DNA from: W11650 sp963545585
GTDB taxonomy: Bacteria; Bacillota; Clostridia; Lachnospirales; Vallitaleaceae
NCBI GenBank assembly: GCA_963545585.1
Contig: CAUUKX010000007.1
Coordinates: 1-37,749 of the forward strand
Length of the DNA: 37,749 nucleotides
Reading direction: 5' to 3'
The notes under the pieces were generated by a model that did not search any database, was not told where the DNA came from, and was given only the letters and a program-made list of their open reading frames with translations. The stretch's first letter is position 1, and every line of letters begins with the position of its first letter. The position numbers and the translations under genes are program-made. Positions 8,321-17,086 of this stretch are shown in pieces.

Positions 8321-9310
8321 CTACTCCTTTGCTTCCATTTCCTGATGGATTGTTTGATACGCCATCTGTGCATAAATCGGCGAAGGGGCAAATTGATCTT
8401 CCCGGTAACAAGAATAAATAAAAAACAAGTTTGCTGCCGACCGAGAAAACGCACTCAGGCTAAAAATCAAAGACCAATTTTTCAGAGCCGATTCCTCCGC
8501 TGGTTGCAGCGGCGGACAATCAGCCGCTACATAAGCTGCCTGCATCATCAAATAAAACTGCTGAATCCGAGCCGGCAAGTCAGAAAACAACGGCGCAATC
8601 ACCCGAAAGGCATGGACTGCACAAAATAAATATTTCATGCTTCCTGCGCCAGTTTCCCTAACCAGGCGAATGGCAATCGCCCGCAAGGTGTAAATATTTA
8701 AGTTTTCCTCTTCCAATCGGGCGAAGGTATCAACATAATCCTTGTTTTCTGCAATTTGACCCAGCCTTTGGTCAAAGCTCCGGCCGGAAAGAAAATAATC
8801 CGGGCGGGCATTCTGCAAAGAAATAATTTGCTCGACAAAAAGCTTGGTTTCCACCGTCGGCAGCTCAAAGGACAACGGCTGGTATCCGGCTGCCAAAAAA
8901 GCCAGTGCTCTGGCCACTTCCGCCTGTTCGCCTGACTCAAAGGCATAACCTAAGCGAATCAGTCCAATCAAGCCATCGCTGTAAATTCCGTCAGCAATCG
9001 CCGCAAAATACTGCCGAATCATTTCCGGCTCCCGTTCAATCAAAGCGGTAAAAAAATCCACAAAGCCTTGATAATATTCTTTTTTACCCAAATACAAGCG
9101 CCAGTTTTCTTTTGTCACCAGCGGAGTTTCCGTTTCCGAGAGTCTGACTGGTAAATGCTCTTTTTCGTATTCCCGAATCAGCGAGCGAATCTGGGTACTG
9201 GAGATACCCATTTCATTCATGGCCACAATCAGAGGGCATATTAAATTCGCCCCGGCTTCCATCCAAGGCGACTGGTCCTTATAGGCAAAAAATAAACTAT
9301 GATAAGACAT
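8321..9310 (-). CDS. Questin oxidase-like protein (DUF4243-like), function unknown
   Basis: A 329-residue, soluble, mainly helical protein with no signal peptide. The segment GLIGLIRLGYAFESG (around residues 107-121) and a later AVHAFRV segment resemble the conserved helices of the questin oxidase/DUF4243 family, whose fungal members catalyse a Baeyer-Villiger type reaction. The His that usually begins the first segment is not at its expected place, so activity is doubtful. The ATG at 9308-9310 is chosen because AAGAGAG precedes it and a promoter lies just upstream; the open frame extends 26 codons further but would run through that promoter. The stop codon overlaps the Shine-Dalgarno sequence of era, so both are one transcript. 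The family call is tentative. Confidence 0.6.
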   Translation of the reverse strand: MSYHSLFFAYKDQSPWMEAGANLICPLIVAMNEMGISSTQIRSLIREYEKEHLPVRLSETETPLVTKENWRLYLGKKEYYQGFVDFFTALIEREPEMIRQYFAAIADGIYSDGLIGLIRLGYAFESGEQAEVARALAFLAAGYQPLSFELPTVETKLFVEQIISLQNARPDYFLSGRSFDQRLGQIAENKDYVDTFARLEEENLNIYTLRAIAIRLVRETGAGSMKYLFCAVHAFRVIAPLFSDLPARIQQFYLMMQAAYVAADCPPLQPAEESALKNWSLIFSLSAFSRSAANLFFIYSCYREDQFAPSPIYAQMAYQTIHQEMEAKE

Positions 9311-9359
9311 GACCAACTCTCTTTCTATAACGCTTCTTTTTTTAGCATTAATCCTTTTT

Positions 9360-9388
9360 ATCTTATCGCATTTATCCACAAAAGGCAA
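9360..9388 (-). promoter_or_regulatory. Predicted sigma-A promoter of the DUF4243-era-cyclophilin operon
   Basis: On the minus strand TTGCCT, a 17-base spacer ending in TGCGA, and TAAGAT, about 50 bases before the chosen start of the DUF4243-like gene. Confidence 0.6.
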
Positions 9389-9547
9389 TGAAAAAATTCA
9401 CTATTTACTCGTTTCGGCAAGCACAAAAGCCATTTTCCAAGCAGTCTCTTAATCCATTGGCATCTCAACAAATTATGAATAGCTTGTCGAAACGGCAGCC
9501 ATAATTCATCAAACATCACCGCAAATGGCACTACCAGCTAAAACTAT

Positions 9548-9585
9548 AGACAAAAAGCAGCCTGATTGCAAGCTGCTTTTTGTCT
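9548..9585 (-). terminator. Intrinsic terminator of the ABC transporter operon
   Basis: Perfect 14-bp inverted repeat (AGACAAAAAGCAGC / GCTGCTTTTTGTCT) around a 10-base loop. The arms contain five A and five T, so it can act on both strands. It lies about 115 bases after the permease stop. Confidence 0.85.
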
Positions 9586-9700
9586 CTGTATCATTTTCTT
9601 CGCCCGAAAACTTCTTTCTCGCCACTTTGACCGTGCGCCGGTCTCCGCTTAACATGCTCCTCAAAAAGGAGAGTACAGTCTTTCGCTGGAGAAAAGCAAA

Positions 9701-11137
9701 TTATTCATTGCGCAGTGCCTTTAAGACCGACAGCTTCATTGCCCGCCGCGCCGGTAAGTACCCAGAAATCAGGCCAACCCCGGTCGTAAAGATCATACCC
9801 AAAAGATACAGCCACAGCGGAATTACTGATAACGGCGGTGCTTCCCCGCTGCCGCCAAACCCAAAGAGATTCATGCCTTTGGTCAAGAAATTTAGCACCA
9901 TCGAGCCGCCGGTACTGAAAACCAAACCAATAATCCCTCCAATCAATCCAATCAAAGCTGCTTCTGCCAAAAACATACCTTGGATATCCTCAAGCGAAGC
10001 GCCGATTACCTTCATTACGCCGATTTCTTTGGTTCTTTCATAAATCGACATGACCATCGTATTAGAAATACCAATCGCTGCCACAATCAGCGACACGCCG
10101 CCAATGCCGCCCAGTACCATCTGGGCAATATTAGTAAACTTATTGAGTTCTTCGACCATTTGAATCATCGAACTGGCATCATAGCCCATTTTTCGGACAG
10201 TTTCCTGAATTTCCAAAATCTTCTTGGTATCACCGACAAAAAGCTGAACCTGCTCATATTCCTGCTTCCTTTTATCCGTCGGTTTGGAAGCATCCGGCTG
10301 CTGCTGTTGCTGGTCAGGATTGCGCTGCCTCATCTTCTTCTTCCATTTTTCATAATCTTTTTGAATTTTATCAATCGTTTCCAGCGAAGTATAAATGCTG
10401 TAATCCGTCTCCCAATTACCGCTTCTTAATAAACCACTGATTGAAATCTTCGTCGGCCGGGGAATCGTCTGTCTGTCTTCATAACTGACATCCGGCTCAC
10501 CGTAACGAGTATCTGGATTTAAAAGTAGTGGCTCCGTCATGACATTTACCTTGGGCTCCGGACGCTTCTGCTGTTCATCGCCATACCCACCGCCATAGTA
10601 GTATGTATCCTCCATCATATCATATCCCCCCCGGCTTCTAGCCTTGGGGTCTCTGAACTGATACGGAATCTCACCACCAATTAGAAAACTATAGCGTTCC
10701 TCTTCACTGAAAATATCTCCTTCCGCTAACCGCGGATTCTGCAAAACCATTAACTCCCGTTTAATCCCTTTTACCCGGGCATAAGCGTAGTATTTACCAC
10801 GGCGCAGCATGACTGAAATGGATTTAACTGGAGAAGCAGCATCCACACCCGGGATTTGAGAAAAAGCCTCAACCGCTTCATCGTTGAGCAAGGTTTTCTT
10901 TTTATTATTATTGTCATTCTGCTTTTGATAATCATAGCGCTTTGATACTGTGATTATATTTAGAGATCCCATCTCTTTCAGCTGTGAATCAATGCTTTGC
11001 TTCATCCCCACGCCCAGCGAAATCATGACGATGATTGAGGTAGTACCGATGACAACGCCCAGTAAGGTCAAAACCGTCCGAAGCTTGCGCCGCCACAGGT
11101 TACCCATACTCATAAAAATCAAATCACTTTTCTTCAT
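9701..11137 (-). CDS. ABC transporter permease, MacB/FtsX family
   Basis: Membrane subunit of a MacB/LolE-type ATP-driven system. It has 478 residues: one TM helix near the N-terminus (about 17-40, after WRRKLRTVLTLLGVVIGT), a large extracytoplasmic domain (about 45-330), then three TM helices in the last 150 residues, with the usual FtsX helix region containing ERTKEIGVMKVIGAS. The outer domain has a low-complexity Gln-rich stretch (QRNPDQQQQQPD). Such permeases act mechanically on exported peptides or envelope targets and need not form a channel. Its ATG lies inside the upstream gene (14-base overlap), so translation is coupled to the beta-domain protein. Last gene of the operon; substrate unknown. 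Confidence 0.9.
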   Translation of the reverse strand: MKKSDLIFMSMGNLWRRKLRTVLTLLGVVIGTTSIIVMISLGVGMKQSIDSQLKEMGSLNIITVSKRYDYQKQNDNNNKKKTLLNDEAVEAFSQIPGVDAASPVKSISVMLRRGKYYAYARVKGIKRELMVLQNPRLAEGDIFSEEERYSFLIGGEIPYQFRDPKARSRGGYDMMEDTYYYGGGYGDEQQKRPEPKVNVMTEPLLLNPDTRYGEPDVSYEDRQTIPRPTKISISGLLRSGNWETDYSIYTSLETIDKIQKDYEKWKKKMRQRNPDQQQQQPDASKPTDKRKQEYEQVQLFVGDTKKILEIQETVRKMGYDASSMIQMVEELNKFTNIAQMVLGGIGGVSLIVAAIGISNTMVMSIYERTKEIGVMKVIGASLEDIQGMFLAEAALIGLIGGIIGLVFSTGGSMVLNFLTKGMNLFGFGGSGEAPPLSVIPLWLYLLGMIFTTGVGLISGYLPARRAMKLSVLKALRNE

Positions 11138-13244
11138 AGGAGCTCATCTCCTTTTTATGTTTCCGTTTGCGCAAAATACCAATTACGATGCCACCAACCA
11201 CAAGGACGCCGACTGCGCCGCCGATAATCATACCCCAAGGCAATCCGCCCTGAGCCATTTCATCCGGCATCATAGCATCTCCGTCCATGCCCGGCATATT
11301 CGGATCCATATCCGGCATCATCGGCGCTTCTTCCACCATAACATTAAACTCTTTTTCAATCGTAAACTTTTCACCGTTTTGGTCGTCATAACTAACTACA
11401 AATTTACCCTTTTGCTCGCCCGGCTCGGAAAAACGTAGATATCCCTCATAAGCATTGCTTTGTCCCACATCAAAACTGCCAATATATTGATTATTCGGGT
11501 CAGCGGTAAAGCCCTTGCCTTCTACGTTAATCATCACATTATAAACTTTAGCTTTGCCAGTATTATAAAGATTGAAGTTCGCTGAAACTTCCTGATTCAA
11601 CGTTGCCGAAGTCGGAAGTGTCAATTCCGAAGTTTCTACTTTGGTAGTCTGCATAACCGGAATACCGACTAATTCCTTTGCGGTAATGGCCTTGCCGTCC
11701 TTATCCTCGTATTCAAAGTTGACGTTGACCATATAGGTTTTGGGCGCAGCATCTGGTACGACATACATGGTAAAGGTTCGGCTAACGGTTTGATTCGGCC
11801 CGATATGATCAATATAAAAGGTATTGCTACTGTTAACTGGAGAAAATACATTTTGCTGAACTGATTCCTTACCAGTAGCAATATCAAAGGTCAAAAAAGC
11901 TTTGACATTATAAATGTCCTTGGTTCGATTGGTATTTCTAAACACCATATTCAGCTCAAACTGCTGGCTGGCCTGAACAATCGTCGGTTCGACCTTATAG
12001 GAATCCAAAATAATCTTAGGCAGATTCTTTTCTTTATCCTTTTCCTCTTCCTTGGCATCCAAATATACGCCGATTACCTGCGTATCGGTAATCGTCTGCG
12101 CATCCTTAGCCGTACTGGTCTTGTAGCTGATTTCAAAAGTAATCGGATAGTTTCTGTCTTTTAAGCTGTCGCCGGTACCAATTACTGTCACCGAATAGGT
12201 TTGGCTGTCGCCCTGCTTTAAATTGTCAAACTTAACAACTGACGGTGTTTTGGGTAAAAACACATTGTTGTCAGCCATTTTCACACTCAATTCCTTAATA
12301 TCCTTATCGCCGGTATTGGTAATCTTAAAGGAAATCGGGAAAGCCTGATCTTGGGCAACCGAGTTCGGATAAGAAAATCCACTGTAAGTCAGCTTACCAG
12401 TAGCTTTACCGGTTTCACTCGGCGAAACAAAAACATTATATTTGGCCTGACGGACAATTCTTTGGCCGTCGCGGTTCTCATATTCATAAGTAACTGTAAA
12501 CGGATAGCTGCCAGCAGCAATATTTTCTTTTAAATAATAAGTAAACTCCGCCGGTTTGGCAATCAGCGGCATAATGTTGCCGATGATTACGGTATCGCTT
12601 GCCGATTTTAAAGTAAACTCGGCTGGCAAACCCTCAATTTTCGTCTTTACATTCCGCACCTGATAATCGGTATCGTTTTTTATCTTATATTGGAAAGTCA
12701 ATTCTTTATCTGCTTCTGGCTTTAATGCGGAAAAATTATCATCCGTAATCTCAACCTTTTCCAGCTTCGTTTCATCTTTTCTGACTTCATAGTAAAGCAG
12801 CAGCGTTGTCTGGAACGAATCGCCGGCATTGTTTTTATAAGTAACGTTTAAATGAATCGGATAAATGCCTTCTTTGGCGCTTTCATCAGCCACCACCCGG
12901 ATTTGATACTCTCTGGCCGCATCCGGCCCAATTACCTGATTAGTCGGTTCCAGCAAAGTCGATAAAATCCGAACGCCGGCCACTGCTTTTTCAGCGGTAA
13001 TATCCGGGCTGATTCTGATTTCATTGGCGGTAAAACGAGATGTATTGTTTAAGCTGAAAGTAATTGTATTTTCTTTTTGGGAATAAATACGATGGGTTTC
13101 CGTTCCCAAAATTTGTAAAACCGGCTTAGCTTTTTCCGTCGCATTGACCGGGTTTTGCGGCTCTGCCGCCGAAACAGGCCAAACGACCGTCGCCAGCAAA
13201 AATAAAATGCACAAGCTTGCTGTTATCTTTCTTATTGTTTTCAT
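11124..13244 (-). CDS. Secreted, membrane-anchored CARDB/COG1361-like protein of the ABC module
   Basis: A 706-residue surface protein. A signal peptide with likely cleavage at VSA-AEP is followed by several immunoglobulin-like beta domains of the NEW3/CARDB kind found in COG1361 S-layer-related proteins; repeated phrases such as FSLNNTS, FKITNTGDKDI and FNLYNTGKAKV mark successive domains. Near the C-terminus there is a 26-residue Met/Asp/Pro-rich segment (about 642-667, eight Met), then one TM helix and a basic tail. The ATG at 13242-13244 follows GGAGG by five bases. It lies between the ATPase and the permease, so it probably acts as the extracytoplasmic partner of this transporter. The ligand is unknown; the Met-rich linker could bind metal, which is speculation. 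Confidence 0.8.
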   Translation of the reverse strand: MKTIRKITASLCILFLLATVVWPVSAAEPQNPVNATEKAKPVLQILGTETHRIYSQKENTITFSLNNTSRFTANEIRISPDITAEKAVAGVRILSTLLEPTNQVIGPDAAREYQIRVVADESAKEGIYPIHLNVTYKNNAGDSFQTTLLLYYEVRKDETKLEKVEITDDNFSALKPEADKELTFQYKIKNDTDYQVRNVKTKIEGLPAEFTLKSASDTVIIGNIMPLIAKPAEFTYYLKENIAAGSYPFTVTYEYENRDGQRIVRQAKYNVFVSPSETGKATGKLTYSGFSYPNSVAQDQAFPISFKITNTGDKDIKELSVKMADNNVFLPKTPSVVKFDNLKQGDSQTYSVTVIGTGDSLKDRNYPITFEISYKTSTAKDAQTITDTQVIGVYLDAKEEEKDKEKNLPKIILDSYKVEPTIVQASQQFELNMVFRNTNRTKDIYNVKAFLTFDIATGKESVQQNVFSPVNSSNTFYIDHIGPNQTVSRTFTMYVVPDAAPKTYMVNVNFEYEDKDGKAITAKELVGIPVMQTTKVETSELTLPTSATLNQEVSANFNLYNTGKAKVYNVMINVEGKGFTADPNNQYIGSFDVGQSNAYEGYLRFSEPGEQKGKFVVSYDDQNGEKFTIEKEFNVMVEEAPMMPDMDPNMPGMDGDAMMPDEMAQGGLPWGMIIGGAVGVLVVGGIVIGILRKRKHKKEMSSYEEK

Positions 13245-13268
13245 AATATCCTCCACTTTGATTATTGA

Positions 13269-13380
13269 CTCAACTTTCCCCTGATCGAAGTGCTTCGCAC
13301 TTCTGCCCGGGTGGGCGACCTATCATAGTCTTTTTTGGCTCTATCCCGCTCAAAGAGCGAGTGCAAGCTCTACACTTGCG
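13269..13380 (+). mobile_element. Repeat element, copy A (MITE-like)
   Basis: Begins with the family end CTCAACTTTCCC and continues with a hairpin module (GAAGTGC TTC GCACTTC). It shares about 95 bases with the left part of copy B, including the stretch GTCTTTTTTGGCTCTATCCC. The right inverted repeat is missing. The 7 bases before it (TTATTGA) match 6 of 7 just after it (CTATTGA, 13381-13387), a likely decayed target duplication. It lies between the ABC ATPase stop codon and the next gene; the ATPase stop falls inside the putative right duplication. Confidence 0.65.
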
Positions 13381-14157
13381 CTATTGATTGGAAGCCTGCA
13401 CTTCCATAACAGCGCCCTGAGCAGCCAGTTCCGCTTCATATTCCCGCAAGTAAACATCGGCTTTGCTATGCTCATTTTTCTCAATTCTTTGAATATTTCC
13501 GTCTCGAATATGAACAATCCGGTCGGCATACTCGGACAATTCTTCATCATGCGTGACAATGACCAGTGTTTTTTTCTCTTTTCTCACCATCCGCACCATC
13601 ATTTTCATCATATCGTCCGAAGTCTTGGTATCTAAGTTACCGGTCGGTTCATCGGCAAAAATCAACTCCGGCCGGTTGACAAAAGCTCTGGCAATAGATA
13701 CTCTCTGTTGCTGACCACCTGACATTTCCGGTGGCTTGTGGTACATTCTCTCGCCCAGACCAACCTGATCCATCATATCTTTGCCGACGGCATTGCGCTT
13801 GCGTTTGCTTTCCCCCTTAAAAATCAAGGGCAGCGTTACATTTTCTAAAGCGGTCAAAGTATTGACCAAATTATACTGCTGAAAGACAAAGCCGATATAC
13901 TTCCGCCGAAATTCCGCCAGTTGATCCTCGCTCATCTTGTGGATCGGAAACTTATTAAAAAATATTGTCCCGTCCGTTGGCTTTTCCAGTCCCGCCATCA
14001 TATTGAGCAGGGTTGATTTGCCCGAACCGGACGGCCCCAAAAGGCACATGATTTCGCCCTTATAGACATCAAGGTCAATATGGTCAAGAGCCACTACTTT
14101 TTCTTGACCCATAGTATAGACCTTGCGGACACCTCTTAGTTCCATCGCATTTTCCAA
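13381..14157 (-). CDS. ABC transporter ATP-binding protein, LolD/MacB family
   Basis: The ATPase that powers the FtsX-type permease downstream. Its 258 residues carry Walker A GPSGSGKST (41-49), the Q-loop in FVFQQYN, signature SGGQQQR (146-152), Walker B LIFADEP (165-171), D-loop GNLDT and the switch His (about 203). After the standard domain comes a 30-residue tail (ADVYLREYEAELAAQGA). First gene of the operon, preceded by a long leader with two promoter candidates. The start could also be the ATG four codons later; neither has a strong Shine-Dalgarno sequence. A 136-base gap with repeat copy A separates it from the next gene. Confidence 0.95.
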   Translation of the reverse strand: MENAMELRGVRKVYTMGQEKVVALDHIDLDVYKGEIMCLLGPSGSGKSTLLNMMAGLEKPTDGTIFFNKFPIHKMSEDQLAEFRRKYIGFVFQQYNLVNTLTALENVTLPLIFKGESKRKRNAVGKDMMDQVGLGERMYHKPPEMSGGQQQRVSIARAFVNRPELIFADEPTGNLDTKTSDDMMKMMVRMVRKEKKTLVIVTHDEELSEYADRIVHIRDGNIQRIEKNEHSKADVYLREYEAELAAQGAVMEVQASNQ

Positions 14158-14209
14158 TTCTGCACCTCAATTCCATTTTGTCAGAGTCTTTGCCGCATCT
14201 TAGTTTCCC

Positions 14210-14238
14210 AGTATAATACGATGCCCAAACCAACTCAA
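14210..14238 (-). promoter_or_regulatory. Predicted sigma-A promoter P2 of the ABC operon
   Basis: On the minus strand TTGAGT, 17 bases, TATACT; about 50 bases before the ATPase start. Confidence 0.65.
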
Positions 14239-14383
14239 TTAAAATCCAATTAAAAATTATTAAAATTGACTGGGTAAATCCTTATTTATAGGCATTTTAA
14301 AGCATTTTTTCAACCCTAATTCAAAATTTTTCAGCCTGTTTTTCAAAGGCCAGTCAGCAAAATTTTTGCCAGCTGTTTCTACG

Positions 14384-14410
14384 GCAAATCCCACAATTAT
14401 TGGGATTTGC
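14384..14410 (-). promoter_or_regulatory. Hairpin at the 5' end of the ABC operon leader
   Basis: Perfect 10-bp arms (GCAAATCCCA / TGGGATTTGC) with a 7-base loop. If promoter P1 is used, transcription starts near 14417, so this hairpin forms at the very 5' end of the message, a position that often stabilises RNA. No T run follows, so it is not a normal terminator. Confidence 0.55.
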
Positions 14411-14423
14411 TCTTTGTGTTATT

Positions 14424-14452
14424 ATATTAATACAACAACTTTTCTTTGTCAA
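14424..14452 (-). promoter_or_regulatory. Predicted sigma-A promoter P1 of the ABC operon
   Basis: On the minus strand TTGACA (perfect -35), 17 bases, TAATAT. It would give a leader of about 260 nt before the ATPase gene. Confidence 0.75.
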
Positions 14453-14506
14453 GCCTTTTTTCCTTTCATTTTTGTAAGTTTACACTCTTCCTGCACTGAA
14501 AACAAA

Positions 14507-14567
14507 GATAGTGATGCTTGATATGCCTAGTGAGAGCAAGTTCCCTATCATATCAAACATTACTATC
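14507..14567 (-). terminator. Probable terminator of the chemoreceptor gene, long AT-rich stem
   Basis: 19-bp arms (14507-14525 and 14549-14567) pair with 17 Watson-Crick pairs, one G-U and one mismatch, around a 23-base loop. On the minus strand the stem is followed by TTTGTTTT. Seven bases in the loop (AGCAAGT, 14535-14541) are complementary to ACTTGCT (14569-14575) just outside the stem, so a pseudoknot is possible. Confidence 0.55.
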
Positions 14568-14669
14568 TACTTGCTTGAACATTCGGCTGACAAAAAAGCA
14601 GGTTCTTCATTGCCCAACAATCTGTCATTTAATTTCAAACTTTGCCGTCAACTGACAAAAAACAAAACT

Positions 14670-16805
14670 TTATACCCTAAACATTGAAATCTGCCGCTGC
14701 AGCTCACCGGCAATTCCAGCCAGTTCTTCGCTGGCATGAGCAATTTGAGCAACCGATGTCAACTGCTGCTGCAAGGTTGAAGCCGCTTCCTGACTGCTGG
14801 CCGCATTTTCCTCGGCAATTGCTGAAAGATTTTCGGTTACTCCAATCAATGCTTTTTTCTTGTCTTCAATAATCTGGGAGATTTTAAGCAGCCGCTCAAC
14901 TACGACATTGCTCTTTTCTACAGCAGCAGAAATATCAGCAAATTTTTGAGCCGTTGTATCAACGCTTTCTGCCTGCTGATTCACCAACTTCGTTGATACC
15001 TCAATAATATTGACTGCCCGCATTGATTTCTGCTTCAATTCAGCAATAATATTGCGAATTTCATCTGTAAAACCACTAGACTGCTCCGCTAATTTTCGAA
15101 TTTCATCCGATACCACTGCAAAGCCTTTCCCTGCTTCTCCGGCTCGAGCCGCTTCAATGGCGGCATTGAGAGCCAACAAATTAGTTTGATCTGCAATGGA
15201 CTGAATCATCTCACTGGCCGTTTCAATTCTTTCCGCACTTCGATTGGTTTCTGCTACTACGCTTTGAATCTGCTCAGAAAATTCGGTATTCTTTCGAGAA
15301 TACTTTTTTAATGTACTAATAACCTGAAATCCTTCTTCTTTTCTGACTGCAATCTCATTCGTGGCCTGTGATAAATCGGACAAAATAGCAACATTCTCTT
15401 CCAACAAGCCCCCGACCATATTGATATTTTCTGCTGCTGTCTGTGTATCTTCCGCCTGATGTCCAGCTCCGTTAGCGACTTCGCCAACTGCTCTGGCAAT
15501 TTCTTCTGAAGAACTTTGTGTCTGCTGCGTTGTTGCCGTCAGTTGCTGTGAACTACTGGCTACATTCATTGCTTCACCGGTAATACCTGTTATCAGCTGC
15601 TTAATATTGCCAATCATCACCGCAACAGCATTCACCATTGCACCGATTTCATCATGCCGTTTCAGATAATCTCTAGCCTTGTCTCTTTCTCCAACGACAA
15701 AGTTAAATTCTGCCAGTTGATTAAATATTCTCATCAACTGCTTAATCGGTACGATAATCAGATTTTGCAGCAAGAAAAAGATCAGGATGCTCCCTATAAT
15801 CACGCCAACTATCCCAACAATAATCGCAAGCACCATAATACGCTGTGTATCTGCCATCAAAACCTTAGTTTCAATCGTTGAGCCAACACTCCAGTTGACG
15901 TCAGTTCCTATGAAATTAACCGGCGTAAAGGTACGGATAACTGCCCGGCCGCTCATCGGTGATATGGTGTTCTGCTGGAATTCTTCCCCGGCTGCCACTT
16001 TTTGCCGAATCTTATCATAATTTTCTGGATCAATCGACTGAAAACTTTGCAAGATAGTTGATGGGTTCATGCCGTGGGCAACGACATTACCCTCATCAGT
16101 AACTAGAAAAATATAATCTGCTGCATTGCTTTCCAGTTCCATAATTTTTTGAAAGCTGCTGATATTGATATCAACAAAAGTAATACCAACGACTTTATTC
16201 CTTATTTTGACCGGCCGAGACATTGTTACAAACAACTCGGCCTTGCCGCCAATTTCTTCCTCAAAAGGTTCGGACACAAAATCCTCGCCCGTGTTGAGCG
16301 GTGTTTCATACCAATCACTTCCAGCATAGCTGTTCAAAGCACCTAACACAAATTCTTTTTTTTCATCATCTCTATAACTATAAGCAACAATCTGTCCCGT
16401 TTCCTTATTCCAGAAGCCATTGTCTTTGCCGACATACTTCGCATCTTTTCCATCAAAAGCATTCGGCAAAAAAACTACACCCAAACCATGAACCTGAGCA
16501 TTGCACTCCAGCGAGTCAAACAAGGTAGTGCTGAGAAGTTCTCTGTCCGTCTTCGCTACAATCATTCCGCCAAGCTGCCCAGACAAATCCTTCAGCGTTT
16601 GTGTCGCTGCTGCCTGTAAAATCAATATTTCGTTAGCCAACACCCGGTTATGTTCTTGTTTAACCTCTAAACTTTTCCGTTCCATTGCCTTATACGATGA
16701 GATACCAACAATAACCAATATGGTAGTTAAAACTGTTAAAAACACAAGTCCAACTACCAAATTTACCTTTACACCCACACTCAATGCCGTTCCATTTTTC
16801 TTCAT
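14670..16805 (-). CDS. Methyl-accepting chemotaxis protein with extracellular Cache sensor
   Basis: A 711-residue transmembrane chemoreceptor. It has TM1 (about 13-35), a large extracellular domain resembling a double Cache sensor (it contains DNGFWNKETGQIVAYSYRDD and the YDKIRQKV region), TM2 (about 320-345), a HAMP linker, then a long coiled-coil signalling domain. The highly conserved hairpin tip that binds CheA and CheW is present (about 551-577, with EAARAGEAGKGFAVVSDEIR). No CheR-binding pentapeptide is seen at the C-terminus, which ends in QISMFRV. It stands alone as a single-gene unit; no che or flagellar genes are in the window. The ligand is unknown. It implies a CheA-based signalling pathway elsewhere in the genome. 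Confidence 0.95.
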   Translation of the reverse strand: MKKNGTALSVGVKVNLVVGLVFLTVLTTILVIVGISSYKAMERKSLEVKQEHNRVLANEILILQAAATQTLKDLSGQLGGMIVAKTDRELLSTTLFDSLECNAQVHGLGVVFLPNAFDGKDAKYVGKDNGFWNKETGQIVAYSYRDDEKKEFVLGALNSYAGSDWYETPLNTGEDFVSEPFEEEIGGKAELFVTMSRPVKIRNKVVGITFVDINISSFQKIMELESNAADYIFLVTDEGNVVAHGMNPSTILQSFQSIDPENYDKIRQKVAAGEEFQQNTISPMSGRAVIRTFTPVNFIGTDVNWSVGSTIETKVLMADTQRIMVLAIIVGIVGVIIGSILIFFLLQNLIIVPIKQLMRIFNQLAEFNFVVGERDKARDYLKRHDEIGAMVNAVAVMIGNIKQLITGITGEAMNVASSSQQLTATTQQTQSSSEEIARAVGEVANGAGHQAEDTQTAAENINMVGGLLEENVAILSDLSQATNEIAVRKEEGFQVISTLKKYSRKNTEFSEQIQSVVAETNRSAERIETASEMIQSIADQTNLLALNAAIEAARAGEAGKGFAVVSDEIRKLAEQSSGFTDEIRNIIAELKQKSMRAVNIIEVSTKLVNQQAESVDTTAQKFADISAAVEKSNVVVERLLKISQIIEDKKKALIGVTENLSAIAEENAASSQEAASTLQQQLTSVAQIAHASEELAGIAGELQRQISMFRV

Positions 16806-16949
16806 CCGTTTTCTCCTTAATTCTTTTTTTGTATTACCCGATTTCTTTTGTCAGAATTTTGGGGGAGAATTTCTTTGCCAAAACAACCAGCAAATATCCT
16901 GCTGCACAGAAAAAATTATGAAAAAACTAAGCTGTGGTTTTCTGCTTCC

Positions 16950-16978
16950 ATAACATAATACAATAATTATGTCGGCAA
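16950..16978 (-). promoter_or_regulatory. Possible promoter of the chemoreceptor gene
   Basis: On the minus strand TTGCCG, 17 bases, TGTTAT. The same stretch contains GCCGACAT (16969-16976), close to the -10 of motility sigma factor promoters, but no good TAAA -35 lies at the right distance. It is about 145 bases before the ATG, and the sigma type is undecided. Confidence 0.35.
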
Positions 16979-17086
16979 ATTTTATAAAAACATGAAATAA
17001 AATATATTATTTTTATATTCCTTTTATGTTGGTTCAAATTAGTTTTTTATTTGTATGCTCTGCATCAAAACAGTCAAATTTTGGTT

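Larger units (their letters stand above)
9311..9700. other. Intergenic region with promoter, inverted repeat and terminator
   Basis: 390 bases without a gene. It holds the promoter for the DUF4243-era operon (9360-9388), a long-range inverted repeat with 13-bp arms and one mismatch (9410-9422 and 9482-9494), and the terminator of the ABC module (9548-9585). The 9586-9700 part is 3' untranslated sequence of the permease message. No convincing small gene is seen. Confidence 0.6.
14158..14669. other. Intergenic region: terminator of the chemoreceptor gene and leader of the ABC operon
   Basis: 512 bases without a gene. From right to left on the minus strand: 3' untranslated part of the chemoreceptor message, a long stem-loop (14507-14567), promoter P1 (14424-14452), a hairpin at the expected 5' end of the leader (14384-14410), an AT-rich leader with a GCAAAAATTTTGC palindrome, promoter P2 (14210-14238) and about 50 more bases to the ATPase start. 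Only very short open frames are seen, none with good signals. Confidence 0.6.

Noticed and set aside
14158..14669. Known riboswitch (for example c-di-GMP) in the leader before the ABC operon
   Set aside because: No match to conserved cores that I can recall was visible, so it is described only as structured leader.
16501..16953. Plus-strand frame opposite the chemoreceptor N-terminus
   Set aside because: Antisense to conserved coding sequence, without start signals or family features.
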